The notes beneath the pieces are model-generated. The model saw nothing but the letters and a program-made list of their open reading frames with translations. It searched no databases and was not told the origin of the DNA. A stretch of 64,000 bases of DNA from an uncultured Dietzia sp. Its GTDB lineage: Bacteria; Actinomycetota; Actinomycetes; Mycobacteriales; Mycobacteriaceae. The DNA lies in contig NZ_CALMYY010000042.1 in assembly GCF_937873725.1 (NCBI RefSeq), positions 1 to 64,000 of the forward strand, given 5' to 3'. The translations under genes were made by a program, and so were the position numbers. Shown piece after piece: positions 33,722-43,263 of the stretch. Positions within the stretch are counted from its first letter, which is position 1. Every line of letters starts with the position of its first letter.

Positions 33722-34843
33722 TCAGGCCAGCCGGCGGACCGCCTCCGCGATCGTCGCGTCCGTGGCGGTGAGGGCGATCCGCACGTGCCGCGCCCCGGCT
33801 GGTCCGTAGAACTCGCCCGGGGCCACCAGGAGGCCGCGCTCGGCGAACCAGTCCACCGTGTCGCGGCATCGCTCGTCGCGGGTGGCCCAGAGGTAGAGCC
33901 CCGCCTCCGAGTGGTCGATGCGGAACCCGGCCTGCTCGACCGCCGGGCGCAGCAGGGCCCGACGGGCCCGGTAGCGCTCGCGCTGGTCGTCCTCGTGGGC
34001 GTCGTCGCCGAGCGCGGCGGTCATCGCCGACTGGATCGGCAGCGGCATCATCAGGCCGGCGTGCTTTCGGACCGCGAGCAGCTCGGCCACCAGCGCGGGG
34101 TCGCCGGCGACGAACCCGGCCCGGTAGGAGGCCAGGTTCGAGGTCTTGGACAGCGAGTGCAGCGCCAGGAGTCCGGTGTGGTCGCCGTCGCAGACGCGCG
34201 GATCCAGGATCGAGAGCGCCTCGCCCTCCCACACCAGGCCGAGGTAGCACTCGTCGGAGGCGACGATCACCCCGCGCTCACGCGCCCATCCGACGACCTT
34301 GCGGAGGTGCTCCGGTCCGAGGACCTTACCGCTGGGGTTCGACGGCGAGTTGAGGTAGAGCAGGGTGGGAGACGACGGCCCGAGCTGCACGAGCGAGTCG
34401 GCACGGACGACGGTCGCGCCCGCGAGCAGCGCCCCCACCTCGTAGGTTGGATAGGCCACCTCCGGCACGACCACCGTGTGGCCCGGGCCGAGCCCGAGCT
34501 GCGCGGGCAACCCCGCGATGAGTTCCTTGGTGCCGATCGCCGGGAGGACCGAATCCGGGGTCAGCCCGGTGACACCGTAGCGACGGGCGAGGGACCCGAC
34601 CATCGCCTCGCGGAGGTCGAGCCGACCGACCGTGGTGGGGTAACCGGGTTCGGCGGACTCCGCCGCGAGCGCCTCCCGGATGACCGGGGCGACCGGGTCC
34701 ACCGGGGTGCCCACGGTGAGGTCGACCAACCCGTCGGGGTGCGCGGCGGCCCGGGACCTCGCCTCGGCGAGGGTGTCCCAGGGGAACACCGGCAGCGCAC
34801 GCACGGGCGGACGACGCTCCGGGCGTGCGACCACCGGGATCAC
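33722..34843 (-). CDS. dapC: N-succinyldiaminopimelate aminotransferase
   Basis: A 373-residue class I PLP aminotransferase. It converts N-succinyl-2-amino-6-ketopimelate to N-succinyl-LL-DAP, between DapD and DapE. Motifs are the N-terminal VRALPVFPWDTLAEARSRAA (typical of DapC), VDLTVGTPVDPVAP, LYLNSPSNPSGKVLGPEHLR near residue 160, and the PLP lysine in LLALHSLSKTSNLASYRAGF near 225. The GTG at 34843 overlaps the ferredoxin stop as GTGA, the same fdxC-dapC order as in mycobacteria. It converges on dapD. Confidence 0.94.
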   Translation of the reverse strand: MIPVVARPERRPPVRALPVFPWDTLAEARSRAAAHPDGLVDLTVGTPVDPVAPVIREALAAESAEPGYPTTVGRLDLREAMVGSLARRYGVTGLTPDSVLPAIGTKELIAGLPAQLGLGPGHTVVVPEVAYPTYEVGALLAGATVVRADSLVQLGPSSPTLLYLNSPSNPSGKVLGPEHLRKVVGWARERGVIVASDECYLGLVWEGEALSILDPRVCDGDHTGLLALHSLSKTSNLASYRAGFVAGDPALVAELLAVRKHAGLMMPLPIQSAMTAALGDDAHEDDQRERYRARRALLRPAVEQAGFRIDHSEAGLYLWATRDERCRDTVDWFAERGLLVAPGEFYGPAGARHVRIALTATDATIAEAVRRLA

Positions 34844-35163
34844 TCCTGGTTCATGGGCGGGAGCGCCTTGACGAACGGGGTGTCGTAGTCGACCTTCCCG
34901 ACCTTGGCGGCGCCGCCCGGCGACCCCAGTTCGACGAAGAAGTCCGCGTTGGTGGCGTTGTACTCGGTCCACTCGTCCGGCGTGTCGTCCTCGTAGAAGA
35001 TGGCCTCCACGGGACAGACCGGCTCACACGCCCCACAGTCGACGCACTCGTCCGGGTGGATGTACAGCATCCGTCCGCCCTCGTAGATGCAGTCGACAGG
35101 ACACTCCTCGACGCAGGACTTGTCCATCACGTCGACGCACGGCTCTGCGATCGTGTAGGTCAC
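34840..35163 (-). CDS. fdxC: 7Fe ferredoxin FdxC
   Basis: A 107-residue ferredoxin carrying [3Fe-4S] and [4Fe-4S] clusters. The N-terminal Cys set is in CVDVMDKSCVEECPVDCIYE, where spacing lacks one ligand of the first cubane as in 7Fe ferredoxins. The second set is ECVDCGACEPVCPVEAIFYE. The acidic C-terminal extension (DEWTEYNATNADFFVELG) is typical of the actinobacterial family. GAGGAAGGTGG precedes the GTG at 35163. It donates low-potential electrons, perhaps to cytochromes P450 or F420-linked enzymes. It is cotranscribed with dapC by overlap. Confidence 0.94.
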   Translation of the reverse strand: MTYTIAEPCVDVMDKSCVEECPVDCIYEGGRMLYIHPDECVDCGACEPVCPVEAIFYEDDTPDEWTEYNATNADFFVELGSPGGAAKVGKVDYDTPFVKALPPMNQE

Positions 35164-35247
35164 GGCAGCCACCTTCCTCGTAGCGGTATGGCGGTATCGT
35201 ATGTCACAGTCCGTACCGGCGACGCACACGCCCCGGACCCGCCCTCA

Positions 35248-37827
35248 CTATGTGACGACGCTCACCCCGATCGGGCGTGGCGCCGGGCCGTAGACCGTGT
35301 CGCGACGCCGGACCGGGCGGCCGATCCCGGTGGCGATCTCCTCGATCTCCTCGGGGGTCTTGGCCGACCCGTTCTCGGCGCCCGCCATCCTCGAGATGGT
35401 CTCCTCCATGAGCGTGCCGCCCAGGTCGTCGGCGCCGGAGCGCAGCATCGTCCGGGTGCCGGCGACCCCGAGTTTGACCCAGCTCGTCTGCACGTGGTCG
35501 ATCGCGCCGTGGAGCATGATCCTCGCCAGCGCGTGCACGGCGACGTTCTCCTCGCGGGTCGGCCCGGGGCGGGAGGCGCCCGCCAGGTAGAGCGGGGCAC
35601 TGCGGTGCACGAACGGCAACGGGACGAACTCGGTGAACCCGCCGGTCCGCTCCTGGATGCCGCGCAGGGTGCGCAGGTGCGCCACCCAGTGCCGTGGGGT
35701 GTCCACGTGGCCGTACATCATCGTGGAACTGGACCGCAGCCCCACCTCGTGCGCGGTGGTGACGATGTCGATCCACTCGGAGGCCGGGAGCTTGCCCTTG
35801 GTCAGCACCCAGCGGACCTCGTCGTCGAGGATCTCCGCGGCGGTCCCGGGGATGGTGTCCAGACCGGCGGCGCGCAGCTCGGTGAGCCACTCTCGGACCC
35901 CCACCCCGGACCGGGAGGCCCCGTTGGAGATCTCCATCGGGCTGAACGCGTGGACGTGCATCGAGGGCACCCGGGCCTTGACGGCCCGCACCAGGTCGGC
36001 GTACCCGGACACCGGCAGGTCGGGATCGATCCCGCCCTGCATGCACACCTCGGAGGCGCCGGAGACGTACGCCTCGAACGCGCGGTCGGCCACCTCGGAG
36101 GCGGACAGCGAGAACGCGTCGGCGTCGCCCTTGCGCTGGGCGAACGCGCAGAAGCGACAGCCGGTGTAGCAGATGTTGGAGAAGTTGATGTTCCGGTTGA
36201 CGACGTAGGTCACCGTCTGGCCCACCACGTCCGCCCGGATGCGGTCGGCGAGGCCGGCGACGGCCGCCAGCCCGTCGCCCGTGGCCGTGGCCAGGGCCAG
36301 GTACTGGTCGTCGCTCAGCCCGGCCGGGTCGGACTCCGCCGCCCTCAGCGCGGCCACCACGTCGGCGTCCGCCCGCTCGGGGGCGAGCGCGCCCGCACCC
36401 AGTTCGGCGGCGCGGGCCCGGATGACGTCCCAGTTGCCGAACGCCTCGCCGATGTCCGACCGGGTGTCCGTGATGCGGCCCTCGGAGTCGATCGCCGTGT
36501 GCAGATCGGTCCGTCCGCTCGAGTCCCAGTCGTCGTCCGGCTCCTGCCAGGGCCGTCCCTGCGGCCGCAGCACCTCGTCGTCGTCGGCCACGGCGGCGAG
36601 CCCGCTCTCCGGGTCCGCCAGGGCGCGGACGTGGCCGGCCACCCTCGGGTCGATCCAGGCGTCCCCCGCGCCGACGTAGCGCGGATGCGCGGTGAGCCGC
36701 TCGGACAGGGTCCACCCGGCCGCGGCGAGGTCGGCGGTCAGCTCGTCCAGGTGCGGCCACGGCCGCTCGGGGTTGACGTGGTCCGGCGTCAGCGGCGAGA
36801 TCCCGCCGAGGTCGTCCACGCCCGCGTCCAGCAGGGCCAGCACGTCGCCCCGGTCCACCAGGTTCGGGGGCGCCTGCACCGCAACCCGGGGGTCCAGGAC
36901 GAGCCGCGCGACGGCGATCGCCGCGAGGAACTCGTCCCGCCCCGCGTCGGCGACCCCGCGCATCGCCGTGTCCGGCTTCGCGCGGAAATTCTGGACGATC
37001 ACCTCCTGCAGGTGACCGAACTCGCGGGCGAGCCCGGCCAGGGCGAGCAGGCTCTCCGCCCGCTCCGCGCGGTTCTCGCCGATCCCCACGAGGATCCCGG
37101 ACGTGAACGGCACGGCGAGGCGGCCCGCGTCGGTGAGCGTGCGCAGCCGCACGGCCGGGTCCTTGTCCGGGCTGCCGTGATGGCACTGCCCCGGGGTGGT
37201 GAACAGGCGGGTCGCGGTGGTCTCGAGCATCATCCCCATCGACGGTGCCACCGGCTTGAGCGTCGACAGCTCGGACCAGGACATCACCCCCGGGTTGAGG
37301 TGCGGCAGGAGGCCGGTCTCCTCCAGGACCCGGATCGCCATGGCCCGGACGTAGTCGAGCGTCGACGAGAATCCACGGGACGCGAGCCACTCCCCGGCCT
37401 CGGGCCACCTGTCCTCCGGCCGATCACCCAGCGTGAACAGGGCCTCCTTGCACCCGGCCTCGGCACCGCGGCGGCACAGGTCGATCACCTCGTCGGGGTC
37501 GAGGAACATCCCCTCCCCCGCGGCGCGGAGCCTGCCGGGGACCGTGACGAACGTGCAGTAGTGGCAGCGGTCGCGACACAGGCGGGTGAGCGGGACGAAC
37601 ACCTTGCGGGAGTAGGTCACGACGCCGGGGCGTCCCTCGTCCACGAGCCGGGCGTCACGCCGGGCGGCGGCCAGCGCCGTGAGGTCGCGGAGATCCTCCC
37701 CGCGGGCGGCCAGCAGCACCGCGGCCTCGGTCACGTCGAGGGTCAGCCCGTCCCGCGCGCGGCGCAGGGCGCGCCGCATCGCGGACGGCGCGGGCTCGGA
37801 ATCGAGTGGCGGCGCGGCGAGATCCAT
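35248..37827 (-). CDS. fbiC: FO synthase (7,8-didemethyl-8-hydroxy-5-deazariboflavin synthase)
   Basis: An 859-residue fusion of two radical-SAM enzymes that builds FO, the chromophore of coenzyme F420, from tyrosine and a flavin precursor. The N-terminal CofG half has the cluster motif [20 protein letters not shown] near residue 85. The C-terminal CofH half has [20 protein letters not shown] near residue 550. Both are C-x3-C-x2-C. I chose the ATG at 37827 ([12 protein letters not shown]), which fits the known family N-terminus before [10 protein letters not shown]; a GTG at 37866 would overlap the divergent promoter. Full length, with both halves intact. Confidence 0.95.
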   Translation of the reverse strand: MDLAAPPLDSEPAPSAMRRALRRARDGLTLDVTEAAVLLAARGEDLRDLTALAAARRDARLVDEGRPGVVTYSRKVFVPLTRLCRDRCHYCTFVTVPGRLRAAGEGMFLDPDEVIDLCRRGAEAGCKEALFTLGDRPEDRWPEAGEWLASRGFSSTLDYVRAMAIRVLEETGLLPHLNPGVMSWSELSTLKPVAPSMGMMLETTATRLFTTPGQCHHGSPDKDPAVRLRTLTDAGRLAVPFTSGILVGIGENRAERAESLLALAGLAREFGHLQEVIVQNFRAKPDTAMRGVADAGRDEFLAAIAVARLVLDPRVAVQAPPNLVDRGDVLALLDAGVDDLGGISPLTPDHVNPERPWPHLDELTADLAAAGWTLSERLTAHPRYVGAGDAWIDPRVAGHVRALADPESGLAAVADDDEVLRPQGRPWQEPDDDWDSSGRTDLHTAIDSEGRITDTRSDIGEAFGNWDVIRARAAELGAGALAPERADADVVAALRAAESDPAGLSDDQYLALATATGDGLAAVAGLADRIRADVVGQTVTYVVNRNINFSNICYTGCRFCAFAQRKGDADAFSLSASEVADRAFEAYVSGASEVCMQGGIDPDLPVSGYADLVRAVKARVPSMHVHAFSPMEISNGASRSGVGVREWLTELRAAGLDTIPGTAAEILDDEVRWVLTKGKLPASEWIDIVTTAHEVGLRSSSTMMYGHVDTPRHWVAHLRTLRGIQERTGGFTEFVPLPFVHRSAPLYLAGASRPGPTREENVAVHALARIMLHGAIDHVQTSWVKLGVAGTRTMLRSGADDLGGTLMEETISRMAGAENGSAKTPEEIEEIATGIGRPVRRRDTVYGPAPRPIGVSVVT

Positions 37828-37891
37828 GACCGTGATGATGCCCCACCGCGCCCAGCCGGAGGTCACGGCCGTCGCGGAGGGGCCCGCGCAC

Positions 37892-37897
37892 TAGGCT
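37892..37897 (+). promoter_or_regulatory. Candidate -10 element TAGGCT of a leaderless promoter
   Basis: TAGGCT ends 7 nt before the ATG at 37905, with GGCGGGC between. It is divergent from fbiC. Confidence 0.5.
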
Positions 37898-37904
37898 GGC
37901 GGGC

Positions 37905-38549
37905 ATGCCAGATCACTCCGTCCCACTGCGTAGCAACGGGGACCCGCTCGTGACCGTGCCCGCCCGTGGCGACGGCGGCGCCCACGCGCTGCGGGAGGCG
38001 AGCCCGCTGCCCGTCGACGGGCCCGCGTCCGACTCCGGCCAGGGCCTCCTCACCTCCACCCGGGTGCTGGTCACGGCGCCCCGGCACCGGATCGAGAAGC
38101 GGACGCCGTTCCTGTTCGTGATCGAGGGCATCTGGTCGTGGGCGATCCTCGCCGGGCTGCAGGTGGCCTGGTACTACTGGGGCGAGAACGTCATGGGGTT
38201 CTGGAACTGGGTGGCCCTGGCCGTGACCCTCCCCTACGCGTTCATGTCCATCGTGGTGGCACCCTGGTGGCGCTACGTCGTCGCCCGCTGGGACGTCTCC
38301 GACACCGCCGTGTGTTCCCGCAAGGGCTGGTGGACCACCCAGTTCCGAATCGCCCCCCTGGCCCGGCTGCAGACCGTCTACACCACCCGGTCCCTGTTCG
38401 AACGATGGTTGGGGCTGGCCACGGTCAACGCGTCGACCGCGTCCGCCCACGGGACGGTCGAGATCCGGGGCCTGGCGCTCGCCGACGCCGAGGCACTGGC
38501 GCAACACCTCATCGCGATCGCCAACCTCGATTCCGGGGACGGGACGTGA
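37905..38549 (+). CDS. PH-domain (YdbS-like) membrane protein
   Basis: A 214-residue protein. After a hydrophilic N-terminus of about 60 residues there are two transmembrane helices (FVIEGIWSWAILAGLQVAWY and WNWVALAVTLPYAFMSIVVA). A bacterial PH (bPH2/DUF304) domain follows: YVVARWDVSDTAVCSRKGWW, FRIAPLARLQTVYTTRSLFE and LATVNASTASAHGTVEIRGL. It pairs with the following larger PH-domain gene by GTGA overlap, the usual ydbS-ydbT couple. The function is unknown; membrane or lipid-surface roles are proposed for the family. The start is set by the leaderless-type -10. Confidence 0.88.
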   Translation: MPDHSVPLRSNGDPLVTVPARGDGGAHALREASPLPVDGPASDSGQGLLTSTRVLVTAPRHRIEKRTPFLFVIEGIWSWAILAGLQVAWYYWGENVMGFWNWVALAVTLPYAFMSIVVAPWWRYVVARWDVSDTAVCSRKGWWTTQFRIAPLARLQTVYTTRSLFERWLGLATVNASTASAHGTVEIRGLALADAEALAQHLIAIANLDSGDGT

Positions 38550-40165
38550 CCGGGCCGGGCGAGACGGGGACCGACCAGGCGGAGGAGGTCCTCCGTCCCG
38601 ACGAGCCCGCGGTCGCCGAGAAGATCGACCCGGAGGCCCCGTGGCAGCGACTGTCCTGGCGGATGCTGCTGGTGGACCCGCTCGGGTCACTCACCCGCCT
38701 CCTCCCGCTCTTCCTCATCTCCCTGTGGCTGGGCTCGAACCGCAGCAACTACTGGTTCGAGACCGTGGTCATCTCGCTGGTGGTCCTGGCCGGCCTGCTG
38801 CGATGGTTGTCGACCAGCTACCAGGTCGGCCGAACCCACATCATCCTCAAGAAGGGCTTCTTCAGCCGTCAGGTCGTCACCGTCGCCCGCCACCGGATCC
38901 GGAGCGTGGACACCGAGTCCGACCTCTTCCACCGCGTCATGCGGGTGTCGATCCTCGAGGTGGGCACCGGCCGCGCCGACGCCGGCAAGTCCGGTGCCGA
39001 GCGCTTCCGCCTCAATGCGATCGACACCGCCCTGGTCGACCCGCTCCGGGACGAACTCCTGGCCCACCGACGCGCACTCGACCCCACCCTGAGCGAGGAG
39101 GACGAGGAGCAGTGGGGATCGAAATACGGGGAGGACATCGCCCGGTGGCGGATCACCTGGGCGAGGTTCGCCCCGTTCTCCTTCATCGGCTTCGGGGTGC
39201 TCTTCTCGCTGTGGTTCCTCACGTGGCAGATGGGCGACATGCACGACCGGATCATGGATCTCGCGGTGGTGGAGGGGACGGTCGACCGGCTCGACTCCCT
39301 GGGCCCGCCGTGGGCGTTCGTGGGCAAGGCCATCGCGGTGTGGATGGTGGCGGGCGTGCTCGCGGTGATCACCTACGCGATCCGCTACGGCAAGTACGCC
39401 CTCACCGACCACGGGCAACTCCTCTACGTCCAGAACGGCATCCTGCGGCGCAAGCACCAGGCCCTGGACAAGGCCCGGCTCCGCGGGGTCGAACTCCGGC
39501 TGCCCGTGTACCTGCGGATGCTCGGCGGTGGCCGGCTCGAGCCCATCATGACCGGCACCAAGAAGGGTGCCGCCGCGTCGACGCTGCTCCCGCAGGCGCC
39601 GATCGGTGACGTCCGGCGGGTGGCGATCCGCATCCTCGGCGACGAGACCCCGGTGACCGTGGGCCTGCGGCGTCACCCGTGGAAGGCCGCGCGTCGTCGT
39701 CTCACCCGCGGGTTGTTGCCGTTCTGGATCGTGGCCGGGTTCATCATCCTGTACCGCCTCGACTCCGGACCGTCCGCGGACGTCTGGGTCCGCTGGGGGA
39801 TCCCGGCCGCCCTGGTGTTCTTCCTCGCCCTGTCCGTCGACCGGATCCGCATGCTCGGCCACGCGCTGCTGCCCGACACCCTGGTGACCTCACACGGGTC
39901 GTGGGCCGCCAAGCGCACGATTCTCGAGGCCGACGGGATCATCGCGTGGACCGTCTCCCAGTCGGTGTTCCAGCGCTCGGCGCGCGTCGCAACGGTGTCG
40001 GCCGCGACCCCCGCCGGCGGCGGCGTCTACTCGGTGGTGGACATGGACGCCGACGAGGCGTGGGTCCTGGCCGAGGCGTTGACCCCGGGGATCACCGACG
40101 TCTGGAAGCACGACGGCGCGGGCGACGGGCGGGTGTCACCGTCGATGGGCGTCCGGCCGGAGTGA
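38546..40165 (+). CDS. PH-domain (YdbT-like) membrane protein
   Basis: A 539-residue partner of the preceding gene. It carries repeated bPH2 domains: the first near residues 95-180 (YQVGRTHIILKKGFFSRQVV, RIRSVDTESDLFHRVMRVSI), a second near 285-360 (KYALTDHGQLLYVQNGILRR), and a third near the C-terminus. These are separated by transmembrane pairs at about 45-90, 215-290 and 390-440. The GTG at 38546 overlaps the YdbS-like stop. The C-terminus overlaps the convergent Rv1171-like gene by 30 bp. No enzymatic motif is visible. Confidence 0.88.
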   Translation: MTGPGETGTDQAEEVLRPDEPAVAEKIDPEAPWQRLSWRMLLVDPLGSLTRLLPLFLISLWLGSNRSNYWFETVVISLVVLAGLLRWLSTSYQVGRTHIILKKGFFSRQVVTVARHRIRSVDTESDLFHRVMRVSILEVGTGRADAGKSGAERFRLNAIDTALVDPLRDELLAHRRALDPTLSEEDEEQWGSKYGEDIARWRITWARFAPFSFIGFGVLFSLWFLTWQMGDMHDRIMDLAVVEGTVDRLDSLGPPWAFVGKAIAVWMVAGVLAVITYAIRYGKYALTDHGQLLYVQNGILRRKHQALDKARLRGVELRLPVYLRMLGGGRLEPIMTGTKKGAAASTLLPQAPIGDVRRVAIRILGDETPVTVGLRRHPWKAARRRLTRGLLPFWIVAGFIILYRLDSGPSADVWVRWGIPAALVFFLALSVDRIRMLGHALLPDTLVTSHGSWAAKRTILEADGIIAWTVSQSVFQRSARVATVSAATPAGGGVYSVVDMDADEAWVLAEALTPGITDVWKHDGAGDGRVSPSMGVRPE

Positions 40166-40540
40166 TCGACCCAGGGTGGCCGCCCACAGCGGGATGAGGC
40201 CCCCGGCCGCCAGGAGCGCCAGGCCCCGCAACCCGACCGGCACCGGCATGTCGCCGCCGGGGCCCAGGTCGAGTGCGATCAGGGTGAGGATCCACACCAA
40301 CGCCGGGAACGCGGCGACGATCGCCCGGTCCGACCACATCGAGGCGATGCGCACCAGGGCCAGCGACCACGCGCCGGCGGCGACGACCGTGACCGGGACG
40401 GGCATCGTGCCGACGTACATGGTCAGCCAGGCGGCCGCGAGCACGCAGCTCGCGGCCGCACCCACCGCGAGCAGGGACAGCGCCACACCAAGTTCGGCGG
40501 GGGTGGGCGCGCGATCGGGCGCGGCCGTCGTCGTCGTCAT
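40136..40540 (-). CDS. Small four-helix membrane protein downstream of mshB
   Basis: A 134-residue integral membrane protein with four hydrophobic helices (LGVALSLLAVGAAASCVLAA, VPVTVVAAGAWSLALV, AIVAAFPALVWILTLIALDL, LRGLALLAAGGLIPLWAATL). No known motif is seen. GGAGGAG precedes the ATG at 40540, which overlaps the mshB stop as ATGA. A small membrane protein also follows mshB in mycobacteria (Rv1171, from memory), so the pairing is conserved. The function is unknown. Confidence 0.8.
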   Translation of the reverse strand: MTTTTAAPDRAPTPAELGVALSLLAVGAAASCVLAAAWLTMYVGTMPVPVTVVAAGAWSLALVRIASMWSDRAIVAAFPALVWILTLIALDLGPGGDMPVPVGLRGLALLAAGGLIPLWAATLGRSLRPDAHRR

Positions 40541-41442
40541 CGTGACTCCTCCGTGAGCCCGTCCAGCAGGTGCGACCTCCCGGGCGCGCACCGGACGTAG
40601 GGTCCGGCGGGGTCCGCCGGATCGGCGAGGTCGCTCGCGATGTACCACTCGACCAGCGGCACCGGCTGGAGGACACCGTTGGTCAGCGCCAGGAACCACG
40701 GGTCGCCGTCCGCGCCCGGAACCAGCTCGAGCTGGGTCGCATGCCCGGTCAGCGCCTCGAGCTTGGCCGCGTAGGAGGAGGGATCGAGCGGAACGCGGTG
40801 GGTCAGGCGCGAGTCGCGGACCGACGGCAGTTCGTCCGGGAGGGCGTGGCGCAGGTGGGACGGCGGGCCGGGGTGCACGAGCGAGACGTCCGACCGCGCG
40901 GTCACGGTCCACGCCACCCGCCGAGGGCGGTGGGCCGCCTCGCCGAGCGCGGCGTGCACCACCTCGTGGGCCCTGACGTGGTCGGGGTGCCCGTACCCTC
41001 CCCGAGGGTCGTAGGTCACGACGAGGTCCGGTCGCCACCCGTCGAGGATCCCGGCCATCTCCTCCACCGCGGCCCGCCCGGACCCGACGAACGCCCTGGG
41101 GTGGTCCGCGGACGGTGTCCCGGCCATGCCCGAGTCGCGCCACCGGCCGGCGTCCCCGAGGAACCGGGGTCGGTCCACACCGAGGGCGCGCAGGGCGGCG
41201 CTTAACTCGGCGATCCGGTAGCCGCCGAGCTGATCGGCCCGGTCGGAGGTCAGCCCCGCGAACTCCTCGCCCAGTACCTCCCCCTCCTCGCCGAGAGTGC
41301 ACGTCACCACCCGGACGTCGACCCCGGCGGCGACGAGGACCGCGATGGTGCCACCCGTGGTGATCGCCTCGTCGTCGGGGTGGGCGTGGACGAACAGGGC
41401 GCGGACGTCGATGTGGGTCGACGGAACCGGGGACGTGGTCAT
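40537..41442 (-). CDS. mshB: Mycothiol biosynthesis deacetylase MshB
   Basis: A 301-residue zinc-dependent LmbE/PIG-L-type deacetylase that removes acetyl from GlcNAc-inositol in mycothiol synthesis. The metal motif VHAHPDDEAITTGGT lies near residue 20 and the third ligand is in GGYGHPDHVRAHEVVHAA near 145. The GEEGEVLGEEFAGL loop near 55 is also typical. The gene overlaps lpqW upstream (ATGA) and the small membrane gene downstream (ATGA), so it lies in the typA-lpqW-mshB unit. Length is normal. It supports an actinobacterium that uses mycothiol. Confidence 0.95.
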   Translation of the reverse strand: MTTSPVPSTHIDVRALFVHAHPDDEAITTGGTIAVLVAAGVDVRVVTCTLGEEGEVLGEEFAGLTSDRADQLGGYRIAELSAALRALGVDRPRFLGDAGRWRDSGMAGTPSADHPRAFVGSGRAAVEEMAGILDGWRPDLVVTYDPRGGYGHPDHVRAHEVVHAALGEAAHRPRRVAWTVTARSDVSLVHPGPPSHLRHALPDELPSVRDSRLTHRVPLDPSSYAAKLEALTGHATQLELVPGADGDPWFLALTNGVLQPVPLVEWYIASDLADPADPAGPYVRCAPGRSHLLDGLTEESR

Positions 41443-43232
41443 CCGGACCTCCTCCAGGTCGGTGCGGCGCCGAGGACGTCGGAGACCGTGATCGGCGCTG
41501 GGTCGACCCGGTCCCGGCGGATCCCGGTCAGGTCAACACCGTCCTCGGCGAGGAGCAGACCCGGTCGGACGAGCGGTACCCGGAGGGCGAGGTCGGCGAC
41601 CAGGTCGCCGGCCACGGTCAGGTCGGGTCCGGTCGTCCCGTCTCCCAGGGCGCGGTCGAGTGCGGGATCGCACACTCCCGAGACACCGCTGGCCCTGGCG
41701 GGGGCCGACTCCCCGATCGTGCGGGGTGGTGGGCCGGAGCCGGGGGTGGGCGAGCCGGTGGCCGAGGGGGCGACGGTGAGGCCGGTATCGGGTTCCGGGG
41801 GGACGAGGCTCGCGACCGTGGTCGGCGGCCGGGCCGGGGTGGTCTCGACGGCCCCGTCCGCTCCCGCCGCCGCGGGACAGGCGAAGCGGGACACGGCCGC
41901 GGCCTCGGCGTGACCGCCGACCCGCTGCCACCCCACCACCCCGTCGACGAGTCCGTGCGGGAGCGCGTCGGCGTAGAGGCCCACCGGGTCGAGTTCCCAG
42001 ACCCGGGCCCCGATCCCCGCGCGCCGCAGTTGGTCCGCGATCGTGTACGCGGCGGTGAGCGCGCGGTCCTCTCCTGCCTCGACCCCGATCGTCAGGCTCA
42101 GCGGGCGGCCGTCGCGCTCCCATCGCGCACCCGGCCGGGTGAACCCCGCCCCGGTGAGGGCGCGGTCCACGGCGGCGGGGTCACGGGTCGGGGTCGTGGC
42201 GGACGCCGGAGGGAACGGGAACGACGTGACGGAGGGCGCGGACTCACCCGTGACGATCCGCCCGACCACCTCGGGGTCCACCGCCGCCGCGACGCCACGA
42301 CGAACCGCGGGGTCCCCGACCGCCGGCGCGACGGTGTTCAGGCCCAACTCGAGTTGGCTCGATCCCGCGACGGGCCCCGTCCGCACCGCGGGCACGGTGC
42401 CGGCGACATCCGCGGCGACCGGCGTCGCCGAGACCAGCGCGAGCGCACCGGGACCGCTCCGCAGGGCCGCACCGAGCTGACCGGCCCCCGTCGCCCGCCG
42501 CACCAGGATCTGGTCGAGTCCGGGCGCCTGCGCCCAGTACCGGTCGTTGCGGACGAACTCGATCTCCCCGCGGCCGATGTCGGCCACGCGGATCATGAAC
42601 GGTCCGGCGCTCGTCACGGGCAGGCCCGCCATCGCGCCCTGGAAGCCGGCGGGGGCGTTCTTGAGGATGTGCCCGGGGACGAGATTGGTGAACAGGGACT
42701 GCCACTGCTGCGGAGGAGAGTCGAACTCGACGTCCACGATCTTCCCGCCGGCACCCGAGCGGACCGCCACGATCCGCTCGTACCCCGCCGGGTCCACGAC
42801 GCCCGGCTGGGTGGTCATCTGGCGCCAGAGGTACTCGAAGTCCTCGGCCGCGACCGGGACGCCGTCCGACCACTGCGCCTTCTGGTCGATCGTGTACCGG
42901 ACGGTGTTCCGGTCCCCCCCGAGGACCTCCGCCGAGACCAGGAGGTTCCCGTTGAGGACCGGATCGCCGTCGGGACCGGGGACGAACGCGCTGGGCAGGA
43001 GCAGCGAGGCGACCAGGTCGGTGTCCACCCCCTGGTCCGCGAGGAGATGGGGGTTGAACCCGGGCTCGACCCTGTCCAGGGCGAGCAGGACGCCGTTCCC
43101 GGAGAGGACCACGGTCTCGCCGTCGGTCCGTTCCTCCCCCACCACCGTCGGCGGGGGAGGATCGGCGACACACCCGGCGACGACGACGAGGGCCAGCGCG
43201 GCGGACAGCCCCGCGGTCGCCCGCAGGCGCAT
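41439..43232 (-). CDS. lpqW: LpqW-like lipoprotein, oligopeptide-binding-protein fold
   Basis: A 597-residue lipoprotein with lipobox VVVAGC (Cys near residue 21) and the family 5 extracellular solute-binding fold: WSDGVPVAAEDFEYLWRQMT near 110, VRNDRYWAQAPGLDQI near 215. In mycobacteria LpqW at this locus influences phosphatidylinositol mannoside/lipoarabinomannan synthesis rather than peptide uptake. No permease genes lie nearby, which fits that view. There is a Pro/Thr-rich insertion near residues 475-530. GAGGGGGG precedes the ATG at 43232. It lies 31 nt after typA and overlaps mshB. Confidence 0.88.
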   Translation of the reverse strand: MRLRATAGLSAALALVVVAGCVADPPPPTVVGEERTDGETVVLSGNGVLLALDRVEPGFNPHLLADQGVDTDLVASLLLPSAFVPGPDGDPVLNGNLLVSAEVLGGDRNTVRYTIDQKAQWSDGVPVAAEDFEYLWRQMTTQPGVVDPAGYERIVAVRSGAGGKIVDVEFDSPPQQWQSLFTNLVPGHILKNAPAGFQGAMAGLPVTSAGPFMIRVADIGRGEIEFVRNDRYWAQAPGLDQILVRRATGAGQLGAALRSGPGALALVSATPVAADVAGTVPAVRTGPVAGSSQLELGLNTVAPAVGDPAVRRGVAAAVDPEVVGRIVTGESAPSVTSFPFPPASATTPTRDPAAVDRALTGAGFTRPGARWERDGRPLSLTIGVEAGEDRALTAAYTIADQLRRAGIGARVWELDPVGLYADALPHGLVDGVVGWQRVGGHAEAAAVSRFACPAAAGADGAVETTPARPPTTVASLVPPEPDTGLTVAPSATGSPTPGSGPPPRTIGESAPARASGVSGVCDPALDRALGDGTTGPDLTVAGDLVADLALRVPLVRPGLLLAEDGVDLTGIRRDRVDPAPITVSDVLGAAPTWRRSG

Positions 43233-43263
43233 CCGCGCCCCCCTCGTGGTCACCGGGACACCG

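Noticed and set aside
33690-33722. Possible terminator hairpin between dapD and dapC
   Set aside because: The GC-rich partial complementarity (GCCCC/GGGGC with a bulged centre) is weak and the loop would be too small; not supported.
34825-37953. Open frame of over 1000 codons on the plus strand across fdxC and fbiC
   Set aside because: It is antisense to well-supported genes. Its translation is rich in Arg, Gly, Val, Asp and His without domain motifs, as expected for shadow frames in very GC-rich DNA.
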